From Anoplopoma fimbria (lineage: Eukaryota > Chordata > Actinopteri > Perciformes > Anoplopomatidae), in NCBI RefSeq assembly GCF_027596085.1, contig NC_072453.1, positions 9,336,948 through 9,400,947 on the forward strand: 64,000 nucleotides of DNA. Reading direction: 5' to 3'. Numbering within the stretch: the first letter of the stretch is position 1; every line of letters begins with the position of its first letter. Positions 41,131 through 63,896 of the stretch are shown piece after piece. The notes beneath the pieces were generated by a model. The model made no database searches. It was not told the DNA's origin and worked only from the letters and a program-made list of their open reading frames with translations. The position numbers and the translations under genes are program-made.

Positions 41131-42869
41131 TTACCAATTATTCAATCAGATCCTCCAGCTGAGTTCAAATCACGACGGCATGAAATGCCATCACCGGTAT
41201 TTATTATTATTATTTAAATATTTAAAGAAAAACTTAATGCTGACCACAAAAAAAGTTTTTTTCTGTGCTGAGGTGAACGGTCCGTCCCGTCTTTGTCCAG
41301 ATTTCTGTGTAACAACGTGCTGCTCTTCGTTTTTGTACTTAAGGGTTTCAGATCAAGGCTTGTACATACAGTAGTCATCAAAAACAACTTTATTAACAAT
41401 AAGCCTGTCGCGCAGAGACAGTCGGGGGAGAGACAGTTTCCAGTATTACAGCTTTTGCCAGCATGCCCTTTGAGCACTGAAATACGAAGGCCTTTTTTTT
41501 ACTCGAATAGGTGGAATGTATCGGTGATAGATGAAGTTCACCTCGTAGGTCTTGATGAAGGCGGACTGTGTGTGTTGTGGACATAGTTACAAGTAAAAGA
41601 GCGTGGTGGCGTATTTGATAAATAAAAGTGTGTTATGACCAATTTTGGGGAGGGAGGTTTGGGGCGTTTGATTCGACATTGTCCTGTGTGAAACTCAGCA
41701 GCATGCTTTTTAACCATGCCTATGAAATACGTCTCATCTTTGGTCCTATTTAAATGTGCTTGTATTTATTTTTTATAAGTGAATAGATTGACCTTTATAA
41801 AAGAAGAATAATTCAGTGGCAACCTCAAACCTTTTTTTAAGTCAAACTCTCCATCAACAGTTTGTTTGAAACAATCATGTTTGTTTCTTTTGTGTTACAT
41901 TAAACCCCTTTTTATCTATAGCAAATATAAAAAGCACATCTGGCTCAGAACAGAGGCCGCTGTCAGGAAATCAATCAGCCAACATGATTGGAGAGAAGAC
42001 TGCTTTAAAGGACTAGAATCTCTTGAAAAGTTCACGTGACTTTACACTGAAATCTTACTACAAGCAAAAAAAAAAAAGAAATCATGCTGAACAAGTTTGT
42101 TTTTACTCGTACAGTTTGTAGATTACACTGTGGTGCATGCAGCCATTGCGATCCAATCATCCTTTTTTTTTTGTTGCTTAAAGTAATGGGGGCCAAAATA
42201 AAAAAGGGAACACACAAGTGATCGAGGAATCTTTTACGATTTCTTTGTGTCAAACTGAAGTGACGCTGTGGACTCTTTAAAAGTTTGGAGTAAAGAGGAA
42301 AATGCCTTTTTCTTGGACACGCTATCTCCCGGTCACCAAGTGGAACACAGTGTAACGTAAGATAGAAATAAAAAATTAACCTCATCCGAATGTTGAAACT
42401 ATTAAAAATGTTTTTTATATTACTTGGATTTTGTGTGCTTTTGTCGTAAATGTGGTGTGCAATGTTATTTAACTCAAACAGGTTTTACATTAAAAAAAAA
42501 CATTTGGAAGAGAAAGAAGCATTCTGAACAACAACAAAAAAGAAACCTAGAAAAGTTCTTCAGTATTTTAAATGTTGGTATGAATCTGTTGCAGTGGTTT
42601 TATTCTTCAGTCACAGCCGAGGTGCTTTAGTGAAGGCCGAACACATTCTGCAGAGGAATAAAACACTTGATTACATTTTTGAATTGCGAGGTAAATCACA
42701 ATCTCACAAGTGTCTGACAGTGACAGTGCTGAAATGCACCAGACACGCAGACCTCTGAGGAAAAAAATGGTGATTGTTCTGCTAAACATGTTGTGTGAAG
42801 ATTTACTGGAGTATACAGAGAGAAGTGTAACAAGAGTCTACAGGCTGTACTGCAGGCACCGCAGTGCTA

Positions 42870-43270
42870 ACAGATAAATGCTAATATTAGCATGCAAACA
42901 TGCTGATGTTTAGCAGGTGTAATGTTCACCATGTTCACAGTCTTAGTTTAGAGTATCAACATGCTAACAGTCTGTAATTAGCACTCAACAAAAGTAAAGC
43001 TGAGGCCGATGGGAATGAGGTATTTCGTTGTAAACATAAATCCTATGAGGAGGATATGAATGTATGCACTACATTGTCGTGCCACTCAAAGCTTAAAATG
43101 TCAACCTGCTAGTAGCACTACAGGAAAAATGTAATTCATCCTATGGGGAACATTCATGGCTGTACAAAATTACATAACAAACCGTCACCACAATCCATCC
43201 AATAGTTGTTGAGATATTTCAGTTTTGACCACTTGAGCCATCACCATAGCAAAGTATAATGTAGGTTTAA
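42870..43270 (-). repeat. Dispersed repeat, copy 2 (inverted)
   Basis: Shares 'gctgaggccgatgggaatg', 'tgttgagatatttcagttt' and 'aacatgctaacag' (reverse-complemented) with 7195-7580. It lies between the arhgap44 3' flank and the tex47 terminal exon. Confidence 0.6.
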
Positions 43271-43474
43271 TAATAAGATTCCTCACCTTTGACCTTTTGT
43301 CCAAAACGTTAAACTGTAGTGAGGCAGCTGCTTCGTATGACTTGTCCTGTTAAGCGATCAGAGAATACAACAGAGCCGAGTGTGAATTAGTGTAGCTTTC
43401 CTTTCTTATGAATGACTTCATTCATCACAGAAATCAACACAATTATCAAAAAGTCACTAATATATTCGTAGGAT

Positions 43475-43684
43475 TCATGTTGGATGGCTCAGCTGGAATG
43501 CTCTCTCAGTAAACATATTCATCGTACACCTCTTACCAGCATTAATAGTGATGTTTAACGGTGAGTTGTACATCTGCAGGTGTTGTTGTGGAGTCAGGAG
43601 CTCGTCTTGAGTCAAAAGCTTGTTGAGAACCGTCTGAGAGACGATCAGCTCCGGAGTCTCATCCAGCACTGACCCAGGAGCAGC
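43475..43684 (-). CDS. tex47: tex47 exon 8, C-terminus
   Basis: Encodes AAPGSVLDETPELIVSQTVL and on to QQHLQMYNSPLNITINAG. Reading on gives about 19 more residues to TGA at 43475. A good donor (GCTG|GTAAGA) at 43537 could instead splice to an unseen last exon; the human C-terminus (VVWPAPSRF as I recall) is not found in the read-through. Confidence 0.7.
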   Translation of the reverse strand, partial: AAPGSVLDETPELIVSQTVLNKLLTQDELLTPQQHLQMYNSPLNITINAGKRCTMNMFTERAFQLSHPT

Positions 43685-46600
43685 CTTAGAGTGTACATTC
43701 AGATAAAAAAAACTTTATTTTGAGGTCATAAAAACAGAATAAACTGGTGATTTATATCTATAAAAGTAAACACACCTTCTTAGATATTTCAAGGTGTTCA
43801 CCCAGTTTCTGCAGCGCTGACAGGACGCTGCATACCAGAGTCTCTGTGCTCTCCTCCTCTTCCTCGAGTCTGTTAGAGTTAACGGCCACGTGATCTGCAT
43901 CGAGCACCTTCAGACAAAAACATCAAACACTCAGACAATACTCATGCTTACAGATTGTAATTCATAAGGGGGACAAATTAGATGGAAAACCCTGAATATA
44001 AATGCATGGAGAAACCAGATGATTTCTTCTGAAGGCTTGCGCTGGAAAAACATATTACTACGACACTTTAATTTGTTACCCAGCTGGCGTTTCCCTCTTA
44101 AGACCAGAAGATAAAAAACTACAGACCTTGTAGCTCCACTGTTGGAACAGCCTGCTTTGAGGATTATGTGCCATGAACACAACCTTGGAAGCTTCCAGGA
44201 AGGCACTGAAAAGGGATGTAGAAATAATGTGTTTCATTAAGGTTTCATAAACAGTATATAACAATAACAGGCTGAATGTGAGGGACGTTCAGACTTTTCT
44301 CTATTCTACCGTGACCTCATGAGGATGTATAGGGTCATATTTACACATGTAGAAAAACAGAAACAAAGCACGTTGGCAGTGGTAACCGTTGACCAGTGAT
44401 TGAAATCAAACTTTCACCAATTATAATACAATAAAGAATTATATATAAATAGATAAACAAGTGAGCAACAATCAGCTAGATATATTCAGTAGCTATGGAA
44501 CATTTGATAAAGTCTGCTACAGTGCTTGGATTAATGCTATAGTATTGTTTAATTAACCTATTTCAGGATTAATTAAACTGGGACAAACTAATATTGTTAT
44601 TATTAATGCACATTGATAAGCACTATGCACTTCATTATATCCCTGCATTGTAACATAACACTGCATCATATACTGTATGTTATTCATCTTCAAAACAAAG
44701 AAAGCATCATTACCCGTCTGGATGTTGTTGCAGGTCTGTGAGGTCTTTCAAAACAGAAACCAGGACGTCCCTGGATGACTGGAAGAGAGCCACACAGACA
44801 GCCTTAAAGATATCACTCTTCACATCTTCATCATAGATAAACAGTTCAAACTTACTTCAATGACATGCAGCAGACAGGATGGATAAATCAACAGCAGGCC
44901 CGTCATGTTATCCAACATGTACTGTTTGCTGAGCTGGAAGTTGAGTTTTTCATAATGAGCTGTGAGGAAACAAACAACAGAACAGTTTGTTGCTGAGAAA
45001 CTGAGAAACCGAGTTGTCAAAACATAGCTGCAGGCTTTTCTGGGGCTTTTATTGTGAACTTTGGGTTGTGGAATTCCTTGAGAAACAACCACAAAAAGCT
45101 CTTAAAAGGACGCCCTGCAGACTCACTAACATAAAGAGGTTTGAAAGCTATAAAAAAAACCACTCAAACAAAGGAAACAAGAGCTTTTAGCAGCTCTGAT
45201 AGCAACTGCAGGACATTTTTGTGATTTTAAGAGTTGGAAAATTTATGTTTCTCTGCATATTCTACTGTATGGTTAGCAACTAGCGCAGATCTACACATTT
45301 ATAACATCAATTACCATCCCCCTTTGTTTCCCCTGAAGGACAACTGGATTAAACCGGTATAATGGTGATTAGTCTATTGATTAGAATGAAGGGGATCCTG
45401 TCAAATGGAAAAAGCACTGCCTTATTTTAAAGCGCTGAGCTATTGTTCTGCGCTCTTTGTAGCTCTGAGGTAAATTGCTGGCTGACCTCCAAGTTCTGTC
45501 CTGTCAGCAAGATCGCAGGGGAGCCGAGCAATCACTATCAGCCGCTGTAGCACAATCCTCTGTGGACGAGGCGAAGAAGAAGAGTCTTACAGAAAGTACT
45601 ACAGAGTGCTTTGTCACATATTACACACATACAGGTAGAAACATGCATGCACAAAGGGATGATAAGGCTATATTTCAATATACAATAAGTTCTTTGACAT
45701 ATTGTAAATTACATTTTCTTTATCGTAGATGTAAGAATTCAATAGTTAAACAATTATCTTCAACTACAACTATCATGTTGTCTGTAATTTTGAACAAACC
45801 GCATCCTCCTCGACATCCGTCCTCTGTGCCATAAGCTGGTGAAATAAACTAGTCCCAGTTTCCTCCTCTTTCTGATCTTCTGCTTTTATTTCCTCCATCT
45901 TTCTCAAGCACTGAGTGAGTGGAGCCTTAGCGAGCTGCCAGCCCTCAGTGTTTATAAAAGCTTATATCCTAGAAACCTAGAAACCTATTGTTCCCCAGAT
46001 GCTATAAAACGAAGGCTGCTGCACTCTGGTGCAATTAACAGATATATGTATACACGGTGAACACGTGAGCCAATCACAGGCCTGAGCAGACTTGTATTCC
46101 AGGTAATGGAAGCCAATAGGAGGAGGTACGTATGGGGACGGAATTCAGATGATGAACTAGAGCTCGTCCTTTCACATGTTAAGAGAAGTGATTGGAGGGA
46201 AAATTAAACATTTCTGATTTGGTTTACTCTGAAACAATTATATGAAGACTTGATTTCAATGTCATCCGACCCTCATAGTATGTCAGCCTCTTCTACTACT
46301 TGCATGTTCACTTAAATTTAAGTTAGCCCTTAAATTTGATATTAAATCTATTCAAATGCTATGCTTCTAAAAAAAACTTCAGGGTCAAGAGGTGTTTATG
46401 AGTGTAAAATGCTGTTATGCCATAAAAAAAACTGACTTATATGATTTCTAAACACCCATATTGCAGCATCTTTGTTAACTAGGTTATAAACCAAAGCACT
46501 AAAACATGTAATATATATACAGTACCAGTCAAAAGTTTGGACACACCTTCTCATTCAACTACTTTGAAGAATCTAAAATATAAAACATATTCTGGTTTGT

Positions 46601-47173
46601 TGAGCATTTGTTTGTTTACCACATAATTCCATATGTGTTCCTTCATAGTTTGGATGTCTTCAATATTAATCTACAATGTAGAATAAAATAAAAATAAAAA
46701 TAAAGAAAAAACATTGAATGAGAAGGTGTGTCCAAACTTTTGACTGGTACTGTATATAATATATGTAATACAACTATATAAATGTAAACAGAAAATAATA
46801 AATTGAGAAATGATTTAAAAAAAATGAATAAAAAAGTAGGCCTAAGTAATTTGTCAAATAAATATGTATATTTTAATATTGTTTCTATTTTTGTGCATAT
46901 TTATTATTTTCACATTATCCTGCACATTTATTTGATAATTTAGCCCTTTATGTCTATACTTTTTCCTTTATTATTCAATTGATGTATAGTATTTTATGTA
47001 TTTAACTATTTATTTGAATGGCAGCTATATTCCATATAGTTGTAACGTGGTATAAATGCACAAACCTCTCTCATGTCCCCGTGAAACACCTCAAACATGG
47101 TCACTGAGCGGCTCTCCTCCTCCTCAGAGTCTCTGTGTCCCAAAGAGAAGCTTCTGATCTTCTGTGAGGCCAT
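43475..47173 (-). CDS. tex47: tex47-like gene (BLUF-like fold protein), eight exons
   Basis: Minus-strand exons 47173-47066, 45910-45800, 45559-45487, 44959-44856, 44778-44714, 44205-44127, 43907-43776 and 43684-43475 splice in phase to 293 codons plus TGA. The core reads RIVLQRLIVIARLP, then DLADRTELGAHYEKLNFQLS, MTGLLLIYPSCLLHVIE, VVFMAHNPQSRLFQQWSYK and QQHLQMYNSPLNITI. This pattern matches vertebrate TEX47 (C7orf62) as I recall it, which is classed as BLUF-like although no flavin function is established. Starting at the Met in exon 2 would give 253 codons, close to the human length. The N-terminal exon and the last 20 or so codons are the least certain parts. Confidence 0.75.
43776..43907 (-). 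CDS. tex47: tex47 exon 7
   Basis: Encodes VLDADHVAVNSNRLEEEEES then TETLVCSVLSALQKLGEHLE and ISKK, phase 0-0, between CTGAAG and GTGTGT. The acidic EEEEE run is typical of a surface loop. Confidence 0.78.
44127..44205 (-). CDS. tex47: tex47 exon 6
   Basis: AFLEASKVVFMAHNPQSRLF then QQWSYK, between TTTTCAG and GTCTGT. The VVFMAHNxxSRLFQQW stretch matches the human VVSHNxxSRLFMQW pattern. Confidence 0.82.
44206..44713 (-). other. tex47 intron 5
   Basis: AT-rich sequence between tex47 exons 5 and 6; nothing else seen. Confidence 0.7.
44714..44778 (-). CDS. tex47: tex47 exon 5
   Basis: SSRDVLVSVLKDLTDLQQHPD followed by GG of a split Gly codon before GTAATG; the acceptor is CTTCCAG. It forms the helix after the second beta strand of the fold. 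Confidence 0.8.
44856..44959 (-). CDS. tex47: tex47 exon 4
   Basis: Encodes HYEKLNFQLSKQYMLDNMTG then LLLIYPSCLLHVIE, between CTCACAG and GTAAGT. The motif MTGLLLxYPSxxLHxxE is the clearest TEX47/BLUF-like signature in the gene. Confidence 0.82.
45487..45559 (-). CDS. tex47: tex47 exon 3, first strand of BLUF-like domain
   Basis: RIVLQRLIVIARLPCDLADR then TELG, between GTCCACAG and GTCAGC. The hydrophobic LIVIAR strand is the expected first beta strand of the BLUF-like fold. The exon supplies the split base needed by exon 4. Confidence 0.72.
45800..45910 (-). CDS. tex47: tex47 exon 2
   Basis: After CACTCAG it encodes CLRKMEEIKAEDQKEEETGT and on to FHQLMAQRTDVEEDA, ending in phase 0 before GTTTGT. 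The internal Met at 45896-45898 could be the real start. Support is frame continuity only. Confidence 0.5.
46520..46752. mobile_element. Tc1/mariner-type MITE, 233 bp, complete
   Basis: Perfect or near-perfect terminal inverted repeats of about 39 bp (cagtaccagtcaaaagtttg at the left, its reverse complement ending ggtactg at the right). A TA target-site duplication flanks it (46518-46519, 46753-46754). No transposase; the interior is AT-rich. It lies in tex47 intron 1. Confidence 0.95.
47066..47173 (-). CDS. tex47: tex47 exon 1 (candidate start)
   Basis: Begins MASQKIRSFSLGHRDSEEEE and ends GDMRE in phase 0 before GTTTGT. The acidic serine-rich N-terminus is not recognisable from the human protein. 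The next exon also carries a usable Met, so this exon may be optional or non-coding. Confidence 0.55.
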
Positions 47174-47299
47174 GGCTGAAGACTGTATGCAGGGAGGGGG
47201 GGGTTCCTCACTGTCAGCTGTGGGTTACCTGGCAACACGTCAACATAAGAAGGTCCAGACTGGTGTGACGTCACTGCACCTTTTCAAGTAAAAAAAACA

Positions 47300-48289
47300 A
47301 ACAAACAAAAAAAAAGGTATTAAAAACCCCAAGATGCTCGTGGTCAATAACAAAATTATTAGGAATTTAAATGTAAAAATTACTTTGACTTTTTACCCTC
47401 AAAATGTTCCCTTTTTTTTGTTTTAGTAATTTAATAAATAATAAATAATAATGTATTTTTTACTGGCTTAAATTCAAAAGTATATTCTTTATTTTACATC
47501 TCAGAATTTGTACTTGATATGCAAAACATGTTTTGTTTTAACCTCATATTTTAGATCTACAATTGACTTAATTATTAACTCATTAATTTGGTCTAGACTT
47601 TCTCATAACTTCACTCATAAGTTTGACTAATAATATTATAATTTTTTCTTTGGTAGTTTAAGTTTTGGCTTTTTATATAATAAGTTTGACCTACTGTTTA
47701 TTATCTCATCATTTTGACTTACAACTTAAAAATCTAGATTTCTGTATTTAAAAACTTAATTTAATTAAATAAATTATTGGATACAGTGGATTCATTACGT
47801 AATGTTTTTTTTACGTTTTTATCTCATAACTTTGACTTATCATCATCATCATTTGGTCTTGGTTTATCATAAAATAAGATAAAATAATCCTTTATTAGTC
47901 CCGCAGCGGGGAAATTTGCATAATTTGGATAATAATTTGGAATTACTATCCTATAACATATAATTATGACTTTTGGAAGTTAAATTATTTACTTTTATCT
48001 TATAGTCCGGGACTAATAATTTGTCTTTTTGACGAATAACATTGACTTACAACATTTTGAGTTACTCTGTCATAATACAATATACTCTACTATAGACTAT
48101 ACCATGATTACTTTTAAAAAAATGTGACTTACTTTTCTTTTTTTTCTTTTACTTGTCAGAAATGGGCTTCCATACAGCTGCTCCACAAAATAATTGAAAA
48201 TACAAAATATACATTTGTTATTCCCCTGAATCATCTAAATAAACTCTGCTGTGGTCGATGACCAGCAGGTGGTGCTATTTTAACAACAA
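47300..48289. other. tex47-ndel1 intergenic region
   Basis: Very AT-rich; 47870-47925 carries a minus-strand SINE/LINE tail fragment ('taatcctttattagtcccgc'). No coding signal. Confidence 0.65.
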
Positions 48290-48656
48290 CAATGTTATTG
48301 CGCGTTGTCATGCGCAGTGTGTGTGCAGCAGTGAGGCTCTTGAACACAACAGAGCAGGTGAATACATGGGAAATCCACCCTAAAACATGATTGTTCTATC
48401 TGTTGTATTTAACGATTTTTACTGTTACTATCCACATTAGTTTCTCTCAATCTAGAAAAAAAAATATCACAGATGAATATTTGACACTTTTATTAAACCT
48501 GAACCACACACAGCAGAGGATAAAATATTCATATTTAGGGTGTACTCTCCTTTGAGAGGAACCAGCAGAGATCATCAGAGGAGACGCTCGGCCTCAGCAG
48601 CTCACACCTACGGGCAAAATGGACTGACAAGCATCACTGTTTGGGGCGATGTTCAG
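48290..48656 (+). promoter_or_regulatory. Candidate ndel1 promoter and non-coding exon 1
   Basis: TTGCGCGTTGTCATGCGCAG at 48297-48316 has two GCGC-type half sites reminiscent of NRF1 sites. Two donors follow, CAG|GTGAAT near 48357 and TTCAG|GTAATA at 48656/48657; either could end a 5' UTR exon for ndel1. tex47 starts about 1.1 kb to the left on the other strand, so a shared control region is possible. No cDNA evidence is available here. Confidence 0.3.
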
Positions 48657-50358
48657 GTAATAAATGCATTCTAATATCTTGCATTTTATCTTTATTTGCA
48701 ACCTAGTAAAGATACAAAATACTAGAACCACCATTGACCTTGCAAACTGGTCGTCTGCACGGTTTTCTTTGCACACCCAGCTTTGACATGATGTTGGTGT
48801 AATTTCTGTTCCTGTTATATGACATAATTCAATGCATATATAAGCATGTCTAAAATAGTAAGATTTTATAATGGAGTTTGGTGAAACAAATTAAAGAGCT
48901 TCCTTAATTTACACCTGTTCTTAATCTTAATTATATAATAGAATATATTAATTTCATTATATAAAGGCATAGGCCAATATATAGATCATGCAGTTTAAAT
49001 GAAGGAAAAATTGGCTTTATGACTATATAATTGTTTTTCTTTTTAATTAAATAAAGCTAAGCTAACAAATGGCCTGTGTTACATTTCCCTCTGCTGTAAT
49101 GACATTTGAGTTTCCCTCTAGGGCTGCTTATTGAATATAAACTGAAACTGAATAATTCAGTGGAATCACAGAATTAGATTTTTTTTACAATATACAGTAG
49201 AAGTCAGTGACTGTAATAAACTGTTTATGGTTGTTAGGGATTGTGTGGTGACTTGGCTGTTAAATTCAGTTTGTATTGCCTTTCCTGTAAAGTGTTTTTA
49301 TTGAATGTCAAGTGGACACACGTGCTTTTTAAACGTGATGCTAGAGGTCAGCATTATTTACTGTGACATTAAAGTCAACCATTGTGTCCTTCTCCGTCTC
49401 TATATTATCTTCCTCTGACCATAACTTTAAACCTCATTCAACATTCTTATTAAGGTATATTTTGTTTCTTCAACACACAAATTCAAGTGGATTTTAGTGC
49501 GGTCTGCTTTTCTACTTCAATGTCTGTATTGTTTTTATGAAATATGGAAATTTGCCTCTAACATTTCTTCCCATAAGATGCCTTGGTGCTTATTTTAGAT
49601 GTCCAAGTTTTGTGTGTAAACAAACTTCCACTGACTGGAAACACCAACAATTGAAAGTAAACTGCTTTCAAAGACGGGACAAAAAGTTTTTGTCCTCAGC
49701 AAACATTTTGTCCAACTTAGTTTGAGTCATGAGCTTCTTTTTGTACGTGTAGCCTTTTTAAGTTTTCCCAAAAATTTTGTATTTTCTCAGTTAGGTTTTG
49801 GTTGTGTTCCCATCTGCTCCTGCTCACAACTAGTTTGGTGTTCAGGGGTTTCATTCTTGTTTTCACTCCAGTTATGAGTCAGTGTGATGATAAATGAGGC
49901 TCCTTCACATATAGATACCTCCGGGAACTGTTTTGTTTTATAATCTGTATGATGATGCACTTATTTAAAATGAAGCTTGTGTGATGCATTTTTAACCAAG
50001 TTACAGATTTGTGTGGTATAATGTCTCTTATTTTATGACTATAAAAGTTGTAGCTTTTTTTAATTGATTTTATGAAAGGCCGTTAATCAAATGGAAATTG
50101 CTGTTTTGTTCAAAATCTGTAATAATATGCGGTTCCTCCTCGGGGTTTCTGGGAGTCTGCATGGAGCGCTCTGATGGTTAATTCCCAGCTGTGGTTTAAA
50201 TCATTGATTTCTATAGTCTCTGTTTTTTATTTTTTTATGGACTACGATTTCAGGCTATAAGAGATATGAAGAAGTTTGTTTCAGTTTCAGAACTTGTCTC
50301 ATGATGAACTTTTATCTCATTGTAATCACTCCTGTTTTCTTCTTCCCTCTCTCTCCAG
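48657..50358 (+). other. Candidate ndel1 intron 1
   Basis: AT-rich with no exon or named repeat seen. Confidence 0.5.
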
Positions 50359-50369
50359 ATTTGGTTGAC

Positions 50370-61772
<11,403 letters not shown>

Positions 61773-62680
61773 CGGTAAACACATCACGCATCTAATAAGA
61801 AGGCCCAACACAATACTGTTAAACTCTATTGATGTACTGTTACCCCGGGCCCTCTCTGTTGTTCTGACCCGTTGGCACTGTATTTATGGGTCCCTGTCTG
61901 TATATTTCATGTGTTACTGTATCTGCTCACCGGCTTCTACAAAGATCTGCTCTCCACATATTTAAAGATTCCTCCAGGAGCTCACTCTGATTTGTCAAAA
62001 GTGTGCACCATATCATCTAAAAAGGGAAATATTATGCAATTAAAATCAGTTTTCTTTCAGTACTTTAACGAGCAATACAGTTAAGTGCACTCACATCCAC
62101 TTGCTGAAACCATAAATGGAAAATAACCAGTTTAATGGGTTTGCACATGAGCAGATGTCCTGGATAAACGTGGCTTCCATCAATTATTGATGTTTTCAAA
62201 ATGTCCGACTAGTTTGGCCTCAGAGGTTTAATGTTTTAAAACGTTTTCTCTGGGGGTTTTGGCTTTTTACTGTTAATCGTGACCCTCTGTTTTTATTTGA
62301 ATGGTTTGGAAGCTGTTTTTAACAGAAGGAGTTTCTGTGTCTTCGTAGTGAATCAAACACACCATCTATCCTCTGAACTATGTGACATGATGTGTACAGT
62401 ATTGGTCATATTGATCGTTATCTACAGACAGCCAGTGAAGTGGTGCTGTCGTCGTGTTCAGACCAGCATTCTTGTCTTCTGTAGTCAAAGTGTTTAATCT
62501 TGTTTTAAAAGCTTTGATTTAATATTTGACACTTTTCGCACAAGTGAAGCACTCCGACATCGTGTGTACTCTTTTTTTTCATTTATTTGCAATATTGCCT
62601 GTTTTGTTATATTTTGTGGGTTTTATTTATTTCAGGTTTCTTTTACGGCATGTTTTAATAAAATGTGTAATTAAACTCTA
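61773..62680 (+). other. ndel1: ndel1 3' UTR
   Basis: No open frame of note. The first good AATAAA after the stop is at 62657-62662, followed by TGTAA/T-rich sequence, which would give a 3' UTR of about 900 nt. Confidence 0.6.
62657..62662 (+). terminator. ndel1 poly(A) signal AATAAA
   Basis: Canonical hexamer about 885 nt after the ndel1 stop, followed within 40 nt by a T- and TG-containing stretch. Confidence 0.6.
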
Positions 62681-63386
62681 ATCTGTTACATTTGTAATGT
62701 TTTCAATCTGTTCTTACAGTGGAGGTTATTTTCATTTAGAGCTGCAACTTTTCATTTAGAGCTCCAACTGTTTTGGTAATTTTCCTGTTTTTAAATCAAG
62801 CAAAAACATCATCTCTGGAGATTAAGGGAACATATTTAGCACAGATCAAATATATTGCATCACAGCTGACAATTCAGCAAACCCTAACTAGCAAGTCTGC
62901 CATCTGATTTGTACGCCCAATGGAAACACATAGAAACCAACAGGATGGAAAAAGGTGTGAAAATCGAAAACTCTACTTTGTGCGTTTGAAAATAGTCACA
63001 AAAAGAAAAAGTAAAGCATGTTTGATTTATAGTTAAGGAGCTAAAACTTCCAAAAACACCAGTGTGGCCCTTTAAGTTAAATTATCAACACTGCCCTCTG
63101 GTGGGCTAAAATGCAAGTACATGAAAAAAGGCAGCTGATTTTAGCAAATTGGTCATTTAATAATTATTTATGTCTCAAAACAGACACAAAATACAATATG
63201 ACAGTGTCATTCATGCGTGTGAATTATCCAACATCTACAGATGCTCCATTATAGAAACACAGCGTTTGGCTTCTTGCACGACAGAAGTCTCCCATACAGA
63301 TGTCTTCATACTGTGTACAGGAGGTTATATATTTGTAGTGTCCACATCCGTAGAGTCTGAAGAGAGTTGTGTAATACAGCAGGAGG
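62681..63386. other. Spacer between ndel1 and the minus-strand gene
   Basis: AT-rich. The part near 63170-63386 may be 3' UTR of the minus-strand gene. No separate gene seen. Confidence 0.55.
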
Positions 63387-63531
63387 TCAGTCACAGCTGC
63401 TCCCTCCTCTCTTTTTCTTGGCCACCTCTTCAAACTGCCTCATCCTCCTCTCCAAGACCTCCATCCTCTTGGCTTCGTTGCGTTCTCGCTCCTTAGCCCG
63501 GAGCTCCTCAACATCCTGAAAGAACCTGTGT
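63387..63531 (-). CDS. Last coding exon of an unidentified gene, partial
   Basis: Minus-strand exon after the acceptor CCTTGCAG (63532-63533). It encodes HRFFQDVEELRAKERERNEA and on to RMRQFEEVAKKKRGGSSCD, then TGA. The segment is highly charged and predicted to be a single helix or coiled coil, like the tail of many small cytoplasmic or mitochondrial proteins. The family is not recognised. The remaining exons must lie to the right of the window. The pyrimidine tract of the acceptor is a (TCC)n repeat. Confidence 0.6.
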
Positions 63532-63539
63532 CTGCAAGG

Positions 63540-63564
63540 AGGAGGAGGAGGAGGAGGAGGAGGC
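63540..63564 (-). repeat. (GGA)8 microsatellite, (TCC)n on the gene strand
   Basis: Lies immediately upstream of the 63531 acceptor on the minus strand and forms its pyrimidine tract. Confidence 0.95.
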
Positions 63565-63896
63565 ATTAAATTGATGAATGATGGACTAACGGCAATGGAA
63601 ATCTTAGATCTCAGCTCAGATGTCTTCATGGATTTTATGCAGCTCTTTGTCATGTTTAATAGTCAGCTGAATATGTTGTTGTATGTTTCAGTTGGAAAGG
63701 AATCCTGTGAGAATAATGCAGGTACTGTGCAAAACAAATGAATTGTCCTGCAAGACTTCTTGAGAAAACAATAGTAAATTAAATATATGGTAATAAGTTG
63801 CAAGCCCGTTTTTTTGTTTGTGCTTCTGTTTCTTTATTACTAATGTATAGTGTATTTGGTGGCACTAACATAAAACCATAGTTCTAGTATTACATA

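Larger units (their letters stand above)
37714..42372 (+). other. arhgap44: Probable arhgap44 3' UTR and flank, with several poly(A) signals
   Basis: No coding exon is seen. AATAAA hexamers occur at 38668-38673, 40032-40037, 41621-41626 and 42367-42372, so the transcript could end at any of several points. The stretch 38981-39425 is an inverted copy of a repeat also found in introns 13 and 16. 40935-41130 resembles the repeat at 9696-9960. AT-rich sequence dominates elsewhere. Confidence 0.55.

Noticed and set aside
48594..48776. Minus-strand open frame over the candidate ndel1 promoter
   Set aside because: Short, no recognised sequence, overlaps the proposed non-coding exon on the other strand.
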